This document shows, one piece after another, positions 51,864 to 60,807 of a stretch of 64,000 nt of DNA. The notes below the pieces were generated by a model. The model ran no database searches. It saw only the letters and a list, made by a program, of their open reading frames with translations, and was not told the origin of the DNA. The translations under genes were made by a program, and so were the position numbers. How positions within the stretch are numbered: position 1 is the stretch's first letter; each line of letters opens with the position of its first letter. The stretch covers positions 310,001 to 374,000 of the forward strand of contig CAZOZL010000001.1 of assembly GCA_964584305.1 (NCBI GenBank), read 5' to 3'. The DNA comes from SB11 sp964584305 (GTDB lineage Bacteria > Bacteroidota > Bacteroidia > UBA8524).

Positions 51864-53896
51864 TTAGTTTTTATTAATTTGTGCAATTGCGGCTTTATAC
51901 TCTGCTTTTTTGCTGGGATAAACTTTTATTAATCGCTTATAAATTTCTATTGCCTTATCGTTAAGATTTTGTTCGGTATATATTTTTGCTAATGTTTCCG
52001 TAGCCAAGTCATCCCTTTCGGCATCACTCTCTCGCGATTTTACTTCGGGATTATAAAACTCTGCCTTTGCGCGAGATATTGATGGATTAACCTTAATAAA
52101 CCGCTCAATAATATCATTTACCGATGTTGCTGTTTGCTGAACAGATGGAGGTATTACTTCTTTTTCAGTTTCTGACTGAACGGAGTGTTTCCCTATTTCG
52201 TTTTTTTTTTGGATTTTATCGGATGCCTCTATTTCAGGGTTTTTAAGGTAGGTTAACCACTCAAAAAATGTAGAAGAAGCTACAAGGTTGTTTCCTTCTT
52301 CTGCTGGTGTTGCTTCTTCTTGTTTTTCTTCTACTATTGGCTCACGGTTGTTTAGCTTAAATGCAATTTCTTCTTGGTCGTTTTCTGCCTCATTGTTAGA
52401 GGTATTGACTTTGCTCTCTTCTTCATTTCGAGGTTCGTTTATATGCTCTTGTGTATTCTCGGTAGTTTCAATATTGTTCGTATCATTTTTGGCAATAGCA
52501 GGCTCTTTCAGTTCCTCATCCTCTGTTATTTCGGCAATTGCTGGTATTGCTTCTTCTTGTTTTTCTTCTACTATTGGCTCACGGTTGTTTAGCTTAAATG
52601 CAATTTCTTCTTGGTCGTTTTCTGCCTCATTGTTAGAGGTATTGACTTTGCTCTCTTCTTCATTTCGAGGTTCGTTTATATGCTCTTGTGTATTCTCGGT
52701 AGTTTCAATATTGTTCGTATCATTTTTGGCAATAGCAGGCTCTTTCAGTTCCTCATCCTCTGTTATTTCGGCAATTGCTGGTATTGCTTCTTCTTGTTTT
52801 TCTTCTACTATTGGCTCACGGTTGTTTAGCTTAAATGCNNNNNNNNNNNNNNNNNNNNNNNNNNNNNNNNNNNNNNNNNNNNNNNNNNNNNNNNNNNNNN
52901 NNNNNNNNNNNNNNNNNNNNNNNNNNNNNNNNNNNNNNTGGCAATAGCAGGCTCTTTCAGTTCCTCATCCTCTGTTATTTCGGCAATTGCTGGCGTTGTT
53001 TCAACTTGTTTTTCTCCTACTATTGGCTCACGGTTGTTTAGTTTAAATGCAATTTCTTCTTGGTCGTTTTCTGCCTCATTGTTAGAGGTATTGGCTTTAC
53101 TCTCCTCTACATTTTCTATTTTTGTATCAGGCTTTTCTACCGTAGTGTCAGCCATAGTATCGGCGTTGCTGCTATTGTCTATTTGTAACACAAAGTCATC
53201 TTCGTCGTCAAAACTTGGCAGTTCGGGTTCTTGCTCTGTTACAGTTTCATTAATATCAAATATTTCAAACTCGTTATTCTCACTGTCTTCAGTGTTTTCA
53301 GTTGGGTTGCCCAATATTTTTTCATAGGCTGATTTTACTTTAGCTGCTTCATTGCTGCCTATATCTTCTTCATCTTCTTTCCCGCTTTCAATTTCATTAG
53401 CTGTTTGCTCCACCTCATTTTGTAGCTTTTCTGCTTCAATTTCTTTTTCCGACGTTCCTGTGTCAACTATTTCTTCAAGTTGTTCAAACTCTTGTTCAAA
53501 CTCCTTGTTGCTTGTGTTTTCAATTTCTTTAGCGGGTTCTTCTGTTTTGTTGCTTGTAGTTTCTGGTATTTGTTTTTCTTTAGTCTCAAAGGGGGTGGCT
53601 GTAAGTGCTACCTCCTGATGCTCTAGGGTAGTTGCTGCTTTTTCTTCGTCAGCCTCACCCGCATCAACATTTACCAGTTTGTATAGCAACGCTCTATTGC
53701 CGCCATACATACTCGCTTGTTTAAGTGTTTCTTGAAACTTTGGATTATTTTGGTTGTGTAAACAGCGTGCAAGTAGCAGCCAAGCATTATTAAAATAGGG
53801 ATACTCTTTTATAATTTCACGCAGTTGTACCTCTGCCTCTTTATCAAGTGCATAGGGCTTGCGTATATAGGATGAAACTTGCTGTGGGTTTACCAA
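51864..53896 (-). CDS. TPR protein with a 79-residue acidic tandem repeat, interrupted by the assembly gap
   Basis: N-terminal part (before the gap): YALDKEAEVQLREIIKEYPYFNNAWLLLARCLHNQNN, a TPR-like start typical of a Bacteroidota family encoded next to lptE, then a Glu-rich linker. The middle is a perfect 237-bp repeat (AFKLNNREPIVEEKQEE...). Beyond the gap the frame continues to a C-terminal TPR (ETLAKIYTEQNLNDKAIEIYKRLI) and stops at 51866-51864. With 100 N the frame does not join, so the true gap is not 100 bases. Cotranscribed with lptE, overlapping it by 7 bases. Likely cell-envelope role; not proven. Confidence 0.75.
52302..53096. repeat. 237-bp tandem repeat inside the TPR gene
   Basis: Copy starts at about 52302, 52539 and 52776 are 237 bases apart and the first two units look identical; a diverged edge copy is at 52989-53096. 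Four or more copies of REPIV exist. The 100-N gap (52839-52938) lies inside this array. Confidence 0.9.
52839..52938. other. Assembly gap, 100 N placeholder
   Basis: Placed inside the tandem repeat. From repeat phase the true length should be 125 + 237n bases; 125 also restores the reading frame. Confidence 0.95.
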
Positions 53897-54411
53897 TTTA
53901 TTACTGCTTTGTTAAATACATCTTGCACCAGTCTATCAATTACAACTTCGTTTAAAGCGACTTCTTCCGACGAAAAATTAATATTGGCATCAAAGTCTGT
54001 AAAGTTCTGAAAAACTTCATCAAAATCATATTTTTCTGCTGTTTTATTAACAAACGTGATATTAGACTTTATTGTGAGCCTGTTTTGCGAACTTTGGGTA
54101 GTACCTTGTAATGCTATGGGCGCAATGGAATAGTCTATTATAGCACCGCTAATATTCATGTCGCCATCACTATCTACAAGTTTTAGTGTGGTTTCACGAA
54201 TAAACTTATCTTTTAGCTTTTCAGTAAATACTTGGCTTAGTGTAGGCGATACTAAATTGGCTTTGTTTTGAATAAACGCGATACTGATGCTTTTTGCTTC
54301 GCCAATATCTGCCCCGCTAAAAGTATAAATTCCACATGATTGTAGCAATGGGAAAAGAATAAACATTGCTACTATAAACCCATACCGAAAAACTTTTCTA
54401 CTCAATATCAT
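53890..54411 (-). CDS. lptE: LptE-like outer-membrane lipoprotein (LPS transport)
   Basis: 173 residues. Lipobox PLLQSCG near residue 26, then YTFSGADIGEAKSISIAFIQNKA, the usual beta start of the phylum's LptE family; a later YSIAPIALQGTTQSSQNRLTI and the C-terminal amphipathic helix (IDRLVQDVFNKAV) also fit. Plugs the LptD barrel that inserts lipopolysaccharide in the outer membrane. It overlaps the sigma-54 activator upstream by 14 bases and the TPR gene by 7. LptE is poorly conserved, so the gene order is part of the evidence. Confidence 0.8.
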   Translation of the reverse strand: MILSRKVFRYGFIVAMFILFPLLQSCGIYTFSGADIGEAKSISIAFIQNKANLVSPTLSQVFTEKLKDKFIRETTLKLVDSDGDMNISGAIIDYSIAPIALQGTTQSSQNRLTIKSNITFVNKTAEKYDFDEVFQNFTDFDANINFSSEEVALNEVVIDRLVQDVFNKAVINW

Positions 54412-55639
54412 ACTGTTTTATCTTTCTGTACAATGTCCGTTCCGAAATACCCAACTCATTGGCTGCCTTTTTGCGCCTGCCCTTGTGTTTAATAAGGGCT
54501 TTGCTTATCATTTCTTTTTCTTTTTGCTCTAACGATAAATTCTCTTCCTCGGTAGTCGCTTCAACAAAAACATCTTTCGCGGTTGTGTTTACCTGTGAAG
54601 GATTGAACACCACAGGGCTATGCGATGTTGTTTGAACATCCACCTCGTTTACATCAAGTACGTTTTTTATTAACTCTTGGTTATGTGCCACAAACTCGCT
54701 TCCATTATCTACATTTTCTACCAAGCCAAGCACTACTTTTTTTAAGTCCATTACATCGTTGCGCAAGTCAAACAGTACTTTATAAAAAATATCACGCTCG
54801 CTAAAATTATTTGTACTACCATTAGCCCCATCCTTTGCCAATACCAGTAAACTATTACTATTGCTTGGCAAATATTTTAGCAATGTAGGCGCATCAATAG
54901 TTTCTCCCGCTTCAAGCACACTAAGTTGTTCTACTAAATTGCGCAATTGGCGGATATTGCCCGCCCAGCGGTACTCCATTAAAATATGTTTTGCTTCTTG
55001 GTTTAGCTGTATAGCTTCAGTTCGATATTTTTCAGAAAAAATATCACAAAATTTTAAAAATAATAAAAAAATATCATCACCCCTGTCTCTTAGTGGCGGC
55101 ACTTTTATGGGTACGGTAGATAGGCGGTAGTATAAGTCTTCTCTAAACCGCCCTTTGCTTGTAGCCTCTTGCAAATCTTTATTGGTGGCAGCTACCACAC
55201 GTACATCTGTTTTTTGTACTTTTGATGAGCCTACCTTAATATACTCGCCAGTTTCAAGTACACGCAACAAGCGTGCTTGTGTTTCTAAGGGTAACTCGCC
55301 CACCTCATCCAAAAAAATTGTTCCGCCGCTTACTGTTTCAAAATACCCTTTACGGGTATCGTGCGCACCAGTGAAAGCCCCTTTTTCATGTCCAAACAAT
55401 TCACTATCAATAGTGCCTTGAGGTATTGCGCCACAGTTTATCGCTATAAAATTACCGTGTTTTCTACTACTAAGCTGGTGAATGATTTTTGAAAACGCTT
55501 CCTTGCCTACACCACTCTCCCCATTTATAAGCACTGTTATATCTGTTGGTGCAACCTTCATTGCAGTTTCTAAAGCAAGGTTAAGCATGGGAGAGTTCCC
55601 TATAATTTCGAACCGTTGTTTTACCGATTGTAGATTCAT
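54398..55639 (-). CDS. Sigma-54-dependent transcriptional activator (AAA+, Fis-type HTH)
   Basis: 413 residues from ATG 55639 (the longer frame to 55678 overlaps the promoter region). No receiver or GAF domain at the N-terminus, so the AAA+ domain begins at once: Walker A GESGVGKEAFSK, GAFTGA loop (contacts sigma-54), Walker B GGTIFLDEVGELP. The C-terminal Fis-type helix-turn-helix is KALIKHKGRRKKAANELGISERTLYRKIKQYDIE. Clustered with lptE and the TPR gene, as commonly seen in this phylum. A palindrome lies upstream at 55691. Confidence 0.93.
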   Translation of the reverse strand: MNLQSVKQRFEIIGNSPMLNLALETAMKVAPTDITVLINGESGVGKEAFSKIIHQLSSRKHGNFIAINCGAIPQGTIDSELFGHEKGAFTGAHDTRKGYFETVSGGTIFLDEVGELPLETQARLLRVLETGEYIKVGSSKVQKTDVRVVAATNKDLQEATSKGRFREDLYYRLSTVPIKVPPLRDRGDDIFLLFLKFCDIFSEKYRTEAIQLNQEAKHILMEYRWAGNIRQLRNLVEQLSVLEAGETIDAPTLLKYLPSNSNSLLVLAKDGANGSTNNFSERDIFYKVLFDLRNDVMDLKKVVLGLVENVDNGSEFVAHNQELIKNVLDVNEVDVQTTSHSPVVFNPSQVNTTAKDVFVEATTEEENLSLEQKEKEMISKALIKHKGRRKKAANELGISERTLYRKIKQYDIE

Positions 55640-55690
55640 TTTTTTGTTCTCTTCAAAATTAAATATTATTACCGCCATAATGGCAGTTTT

Positions 55691-55707
55691 AGTGAAAATA
55701 TTTCACT
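55691..55707. promoter_or_regulatory. Palindrome AGTGAAA-ATA-TTTCACT upstream of the sigma-54 activator
   Basis: Seven-base perfect arms around ATA, about 50 bases before ATG 55639, in the region divergent from the gene at 55845. It may be an operator for either gene. Confidence 0.35.
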
Positions 55708-55844
55708 TGTTGCGCTACTTGCAGTTTTTATGGTAGTATAGGAAACACACTATTTCCTTTACTACCAATCCTTTTGCACTCATTATTCATCCACATTTAT
55801 ACCAAAACCCCCCGTTTTAAAGTTATAACATTGTTTAGCCAATT

Positions 55845-56384
55845 ATGCCCCTTATGCAACCCGCTTCTTTAACAAGAACTGAAAACTATACACACGCCTA
55901 TACCGAATGGAAAGGCAGTACTCGCAAAACGGAGGTGCTGCAAACATTTAAAGCAATTTATGAAGCCTCTTTTTTTGGCAATAGAATCTCTTCTCAGTGC
56001 GCTATAATAAGAGAACCACAATACAGTACGTTGCTATTGCACTATGGTGATGATTTTTTTGAAAATGATTTTACCTACCTGATGGATTATATACAAGAGG
56101 TATTGCTAAATAATACTTATAAAAACTATATGAGCGACCGCAAAAAAATAACTCTTGATGGCGGTACAAAACAAAATGTAGAGCGGCACTACCTTAAACC
56201 ACCCATATATACCCCATCTACCAAAAACGGGCAAGTAAACCGTATGTTTGGCAACGTTACCATAGAAGTATTTTTTGAAAACACCGAAACAAAATTACTA
56301 AAACTTACCTGCAACTATTATAGCAACCGCTTAACACAAAAAGAAAAAGGAATTGACAAGCTGATGGAGGAAATTTTTGCTTAA
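55845..56384 (+). CDS. Conserved-looking protein of unknown function
   Basis: 179 residues, no signal peptide or membrane segment. Tyr/Asn-rich text with YTEWKGSTRKTEVLQ, LLHYGDDFFENDFTYLMDYIQEVL and NRMFGNVTIEVFFENTETKLLKL; the last is beta-rich. I recognise no family. Divergent from the sigma-54 activator, with the palindrome between them. The even codon use and length support a real gene. Confidence 0.55.
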   Translation: MPLMQPASLTRTENYTHAYTEWKGSTRKTEVLQTFKAIYEASFFGNRISSQCAIIREPQYSTLLLHYGDDFFENDFTYLMDYIQEVLLNNTYKNYMSDRKKITLDGGTKQNVERHYLKPPIYTPSTKNGQVNRMFGNVTIEVFFENTETKLLKLTCNYYSNRLTQKEKGIDKLMEEIFA

Positions 56385-56460
56385 AACTTTGTGGCGATAT
56401 ATGTCAAATTTTGAATTTTTGACATAATTAAAAAATAACTCGCCCCTGAGGTATAGTTGG

Positions 56461-56646
56461 AAACAGATTGCCACGTTTGCCTAAGAAGATTATCTCGCAA
56501 TAACGCATCTGTATAACAACTTCCTTCCCAAGCAACTTATTAGCACTCCGCCTTTCGACTTAGCTCAAGATGACAAGGCGCACACTAAAGGCTAAAAGCC
56601 AATAGCTAACAGCTAATATTCAAAGATATAATGCACTACGGGTTAT
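56461..56646. repeat. Half copy of the palindromic repeat plus a mosaic repeat block
   Basis: AAACAGATTGCCACG...GCCTAAGAAGATTATCTCGCAA (56461-56501) matches the right half of the repeat at 17790-17893. CCGCCTTTCGACTTAGCTCAAGATGACA (56548-56575), CTAAAGGCTAAAAGCCAATAGCTAACAG (56585-56612) and TAATGCACTACGGGTTAT (56629-56646) follow the same order as at 50707-50809. Confidence 0.75.
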
Positions 56647-56660
56647 AATTATCTTACAGC

Positions 56661-57470
56661 CTATGGTATTAAGTTGTTTTTAAAGTTAGCATATTCAGTA
56701 TCAAAAGTTTGCGCACCACTGCAAGACAAGGTAATTTTCTCATCTTTAATGTTTTTTACCCGCTCATCAGGGCTTGGGTGTGTGCTAAAAAAAACACTCA
56801 CTTTACCATTGTTTTGCCCATCAGTGGCTAATTTATCAAAAAAGTTGGCAAAACCATCCGCCTTATAATCCGTTGGGCATAAATAGGTTACTCCAAATTT
56901 ATCTGCTTCTCGCTCTGCATCTCTGCTGTATTTTAATTGTAGCATATTACTCGCTATGGTTGAAAGCGTGCCTTGGCTACTGCCCAGTACTACCCCCAAC
57001 AATAAATCAATGCCGTATTGCTTGGTCATTTGGTCTGTACTATGGCGGCGGTCGGCGTGTGCCATTTCATGTCCCATTACTCCCGCCAGCTCATCCTCGC
57101 TCTGCATATATTTTATTAAACCAGTATAAACATACATATAGCCCCCAGGTACACAAAAGGCATTAATCACCTCATCGTTTTCAATAATATATGTTTCCCA
57201 AGCAAATTTATCTTTGTAAAACACTTTATCAGCAGCTAAAATTTTGCTTACAATACCTCTTAAATAGGTGTGTGCTTCGGGGTATTTAGCTTCATCCAAA
57301 AGTGGATACTCTGATGGGTTTGCAGCAATTTCTGCTTTTACTTGTTGCCCTAATTTTATATCATCGTTTACTGAAAATATATTGATGCTATTATCATCGG
57401 GGTTGCTGCTACAATTGCTTAAAAATAATAAAAAAAATGAGGCTAAGCCCACTACTACTAATTTTTTCAT
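56661..57470 (-). CDS. M48-family metalloprotease, lipoprotein
   Basis: 269 residues from ATG 57470. Lipobox LSNCSSNPDD with acidic residues after the Cys, so probably surface- or outer-membrane-exposed. HEMAHADRRHS supplies the HExxH zinc site; SRDAEREADKFGVTYL holds the third ligand Glu. Similar to the BepA/YfgC peptidases that degrade misfolded outer-membrane proteins; a C-terminal TPR region is not seen. The spacer to 57792 contains a separate fragment (see below). Confidence 0.9.
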   Translation of the reverse strand: MKKLVVVGLASFFLLFLSNCSSNPDDNSINIFSVNDDIKLGQQVKAEIAANPSEYPLLDEAKYPEAHTYLRGIVSKILAADKVFYKDKFAWETYIIENDEVINAFCVPGGYMYVYTGLIKYMQSEDELAGVMGHEMAHADRRHSTDQMTKQYGIDLLLGVVLGSSQGTLSTIASNMLQLKYSRDAEREADKFGVTYLCPTDYKADGFANFFDKLATDGQNNGKVSVFFSTHPSPDERVKNIKDEKITLSCSGAQTFDTEYANFKNNLIP

Positions 57471-57553
57471 AAAAAACAGGTTTATGCGAAAATAAAACAA
57501 ATACAAAGCCTATCCAACAAACAACTATCATAGCAACAACTTTTATAAAGTAA

Positions 57554-57790
57554 AACGCTATTTCTACAAATTTTTATGTCGAGAAAAACAAATTTGAAAA
57601 AACCAGCCTAAGTATGTATGCTTTGGTAAAAAATTTTACTGCCAGCCAAACTGATGTGTACTTGCAGTATTGCCCTATGGCGGCTAATGGTAATGGAGCA
57701 TATTGGCTAAGTGATAACAAAATTGTTTTCAATCCCTATTTTGGGGATAGAATGCTACACTGTGGTAGTGTTAAAGAAGTGATAAAATAA
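57554..57790 (+). pseudogene. DUF3347 / metal-efflux-type C-terminal fragment
   Basis: The frame open from 57554 reads YVEKNKFEKTSLSMYALVKNF, then VYLQYCPMAANGNGAYWLS, NPYFGDRMLHCGSVKEVIK, stop at 57788-57790. YLQYCPMA...WLS....NPYFG..ML.CG is the conserved end of DUF3347, found in copper-binding proteins and CusB-like adaptors. There is no start region, so it is a 5'-truncated remnant in the spacer between convergent and divergent genes. Confidence 0.65.
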
Positions 57791-57792
57791 CA

Positions 57793-58386
57793 TCACTCTT
57801 GGCTAAATACTTCAAATACGGCATTCATTTCATCAAAATCTCGTAAGCCAGGGGCAGTTTCAAAGCCCCCGCTTATGTTTATCCCTATCGGGTGCATGTT
57901 CTTTAGTTGGGTAAGTTCGTGGGGGAGCAATCCTTCCACATCAAACAAAACAAGACTGTTTAATGCTTGTATTTCTTTTGCTTGGGCAATAGAGTAGTTT
58001 TTTACCAAAAAATGTTTCACAACATTAGATGTATTTTTTAGCATCTCTTTCCACTTTTCATTTTTAGCATCTACTTCAAGTATTATTTGTATATCACTTC
58101 CTTCAAAAAAATGTAGCATTTCAGCATCAGTAAGCTGTATCCACTCAAAACCTAATAGCCGAACTATATCTTCAATCTCGTTTAAACCCTGTGTAGCCGA
58201 AAACTCTGCTACGGGTTTCACCCCTGTTAGCCAAGCACTAATAGCTTCGGCTTGCACTGGCGATATGTATAAAGGATGATTAACATCAAAAGTAAAACCA
58301 ATCCACTCTGCCCCTGCTGCTGCACCAAAACGGGCATCGGTTAGGTTATTTACACTTCCAAGTTTTATCTTGCAACTCGTATTCAT
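57793..58386 (-). CDS. TrpF-like (phosphoribosylanthranilate isomerase) homologue lacking the catalytic Cys
   Basis: 197 residues, the right size for TrpF. LTDARFGAAAGAEWIGFTFD is the start of the family's TIM barrel and INISGGFETAPGLRDFDEM the conserved C-terminal phosphate region. In TrpF the N-terminal motif is KICG with the catalytic Cys; here it is KLGS with no Cys, and the Asp loop is altered (LFDVEGLLPH). Activity in Trp synthesis is doubtful. No trp genes adjoin it. Its promoter region is divergent from the alkyltransferase-like gene. Confidence 0.7.
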   Translation of the reverse strand: MNTSCKIKLGSVNNLTDARFGAAAGAEWIGFTFDVNHPLYISPVQAEAISAWLTGVKPVAEFSATQGLNEIEDIVRLLGFEWIQLTDAEMLHFFEGSDIQIILEVDAKNEKWKEMLKNTSNVVKHFLVKNYSIAQAKEIQALNSLVLFDVEGLLPHELTQLKNMHPIGINISGGFETAPGLRDFDEMNAVFEVFSQE

Positions 58387-58422
58387 TATTGTAATTTGCT
58401 AAAAAAAATCGCTGCAAATGTA

Positions 58423-58761
58423 ATGGAAAACAAAGAACCCAGTTTTTTTGAATTAGTTTATGAGGTGGTAAAACTTATACCAATGGGTAGGGTGAGCAGC
58501 TACGGTGCAATAGCACGCTATTTGGGCAGTGGTCAATCAGCCCGCATGGTGGGCTGGGCTATGAATGCGGCACACAATATGCCTGAAATTCCAGCACACC
58601 GTGTGGTAAATCGTGCGGGCTTACTTAGCGGAAAACAACATTTTGGGCATCCTAATAAAATGCAAGAGTTGCTGGAAGCAGAAGGCATTAAAGTAATTGA
58701 CAACCAAGTACAAAATTTTGAAGCCCTACTTTGGGAGCCTGTAAAGGAACTAAAAATATAG
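58423..58761 (+). CDS. Alkyltransferase-like (ATL/MGMT-family) DNA-repair protein
   Basis: 112 residues from ATG 58423. FFELVYEVVKLIPMGRVSSYGAIARYLG and NAAHNMPEIPAHRVVNRAG match the DNA-binding domain of O6-methylguanine methyltransferase; the usual catalytic PCHR is PAHR here, so methyl transfer is impossible. ATL proteins instead bind alkylated guanine and flag it for nucleotide excision repair. The Arg finger (SARMVGWAM) is intact. Divergent from the TrpF-like gene across a TAATTTG box (58392-58398). Confidence 0.9.
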   Translation: MENKEPSFFELVYEVVKLIPMGRVSSYGAIARYLGSGQSARMVGWAMNAAHNMPEIPAHRVVNRAGLLSGKQHFGHPNKMQELLEAEGIKVIDNQVQNFEALLWEPVKELKI

Positions 58762-58941
58762 GATTTTAAGTAGATTGGAATAGGTAAGTTTTTCTTGCTC
58801 TTATTTTTAATGCAACTTGCTTCCAAATTCAGCCATATTATCATCCTAGGTTTACCTATTAATAATGTTTAGGTACACAAAAAAGAACTCATTGCATTTT
58901 TCATAAACTTTGTGATATCAATAAATAAACAGTTACGAAAT

Positions 58942-60735
58942 ATGAAAAAATTAATTCTATGTATCACAATTTGTTTTCCTTTTTTACTTCAGGCGCAATA
59001 CTTTCATAAACTTTATGGAACACCCGAAGGGGATGGACTAAAGAGTGGCGTTGTAACAAATTCAGTAGGAAGAGGACATTTTTTAGTGGGCACAAAAGCA
59101 TCCAATACTTTCATGCCACAAAATGGAATAGTTGCAACTTTTACCAAAGTTGACGGCACGCCTATTTTTAACAAAACACTTTTTATGCGAAGCCAAAGAG
59201 GTGCGTTACTTCATGTTAATGATGTACTGGGCTTTGAACTTTCTAATCAAGCAGGTTTTGGTATTGTAGGTACTTATAGCAGGGTAATGACTGGTACAGT
59301 ACGACCAATGTTTGGGTTGTTTTATATTGTTTTAAACCCAAGTGGTAATGTTGTAACTATTAGAGATTATAAGCCTCTAAACTCTAGTTTAAAGGTAGGA
59401 AAAGTAGGAGGGCTAAATAAGTCAGTACAATCACATGGGCGTGAACTTTATATTACAGGCACTGTGTATGACAATAATTTAACCTATGCTTTTGCTATGA
59501 GCATTTCTGCATACAATGGCACATTACATTGGGGTAAAGTATATGATTTACAAGCCCCTGTGTACTCAACAGTAGAATCTGGTGATGATATTATTGAAAA
59601 CCCATATAATTCAACAAATACAACAAGAGAATTGTTAATGATAGGAAATACACACGAAACTCCCTTTAGTCAAGGAATGAGTTTTGATACTTATGCTAGT
59701 AGAATTGATGCTTTTACAGGAAACCCAGTTATTGGCGGGGGTGGAAACAGTACTATTGTACATTCTGCATCAGGCGACGGAAGACTTTTTAATGGTATTT
59801 CTTTAGCATCAACAACATCAGGCGGAAGGGCTGGGTTTATGGTAGCTGGCTCCTGGTTCGATCAATTTTCAGGTCATGATTTTTGTTTAACCAAGGTAGA
59901 TTCAGTAGGTGCATTAATCTTTCAAAAAGTTTACCCATACAACAATAATTCTGCTGTAAATACGCAAGACCTTTTGCACAATGTTATTGAGCGTGAAAAT
60001 ACTTTTGGCATTATAGAATATTATGCTGTGGGGCACACCTCGCAAGGAAATATTGGTAATTCTGACATAGTAGTTTTAAAAACTGATGACAATGGCACGC
60101 CCGTTCCTAATGGTCAGTTTACCTATGGAAGTACTGATAATGAATACGGTTGGGATATTGGGCAAGATAATACTGGAACAAATGGTGGGTTAAGCATATT
60201 TGGTTCACGAAATGTTACAGCTGGTGTAGGTATTGGTATTAGTGATATGTACCATATAAGAGCCTACTTTAATGGCTTATCAGGGTGTAATGAACGCATA
60301 GATAATGCTATTAAATACAATGGTGGGCTGGCAGACGGAGGGCATCTTTCTCACGTAATAGACGACTTTACCAGCGGCGATTTGAAATTAGACCAAAAAT
60401 TTGCCAAAGACTATACTATATGCGCAACTAATTTTATTCCAAATGGAAGTAATGCGCGTATTGCTCCAAATAAAGGGGGTACAATTAGTCCTAATCCTCT
60501 TAAAAACGGGACACACTATGCAAGTGTAGAACTTGAAGTTAAACAACCTACTATAGTAAATATAGGAATTTATGATATGCTTGGACGCAGCTACTATACA
60601 CAATATTTTAGCCTTCAAGAAGGTAAAAATAGCCTTGACCTAAATATTAGTGACGCTAATATGGCTGCGGGTATGTATAGTGTGAGAATTGTAGGTAAAA
60701 ACCTAAACAAGAGTATTATGCTGATGGTGAAATAA
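58942..60735 (+). CDS. Secreted protein with T9SS type A sorting domain
   Basis: 597 residues from ATG 58942. Signal peptide to about 18 (FLLQAQ). The body (about 20-510) has a repeated beta pattern with KLYGTPEGDGLKSGVV, FGIVGTYSRV, LLMIGNTHETP, VVLKTDDNGTP and TYGSTDNEYGWDI, as in beta-propeller-like secreted proteins. The C-terminal ~80 residues are the sorting domain: ISPNPLKNGTHYASVELEV, IGIYDMLGRSYYTQ, MAAGMYSVRIVGK and the Lys-rich end SIMLMVK. A bidirectional terminator separates it from the TerB-like gene. Confidence 0.85.
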   Translation: MKKLILCITICFPFLLQAQYFHKLYGTPEGDGLKSGVVTNSVGRGHFLVGTKASNTFMPQNGIVATFTKVDGTPIFNKTLFMRSQRGALLHVNDVLGFELSNQAGFGIVGTYSRVMTGTVRPMFGLFYIVLNPSGNVVTIRDYKPLNSSLKVGKVGGLNKSVQSHGRELYITGTVYDNNLTYAFAMSISAYNGTLHWGKVYDLQAPVYSTVESGDDIIENPYNSTNTTRELLMIGNTHETPFSQGMSFDTYASRIDAFTGNPVIGGGGNSTIVHSASGDGRLFNGISLASTTSGGRAGFMVAGSWFDQFSGHDFCLTKVDSVGALIFQKVYPYNNNSAVNTQDLLHNVIERENTFGIIEYYAVGHTSQGNIGNSDIVVLKTDDNGTPVPNGQFTYGSTDNEYGWDIGQDNTGTNGGLSIFGSRNVTAGVGIGISDMYHIRAYFNGLSGCNERIDNAIKYNGGLADGGHLSHVIDDFTSGDLKLDQKFAKDYTICATNFIPNGSNARIAPNKGGTISPNPLKNGTHYASVELEVKQPTIVNIGIYDMLGRSYYTQYFSLQEGKNSLDLNISDANMAAGMYSVRIVGKNLNKSIMLMVK

Positions 60736-60748
60736 CACCAAATATCAA

Positions 60749-60797
60749 AATGATAGAATTAAAAAAGGAGGATAAGCATTTTTTTAATTCTATCATT
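60749..60797. terminator. Bidirectional terminator
   Basis: AATGATAGAATTAAAAAA (60749-60766) and TTTTTTAATTCTATCATT (60780-60797) form an 18-bp stem between two convergent genes. Confidence 0.85.
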
Positions 60798-60807
60798 CTG
60801 TAAAAAA

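Noticed and set aside
52302..53096. Plus-strand Ser/Phe-rich frames over the repeat
   Set aside because: They are antisense shadows of the TPR gene repeat.
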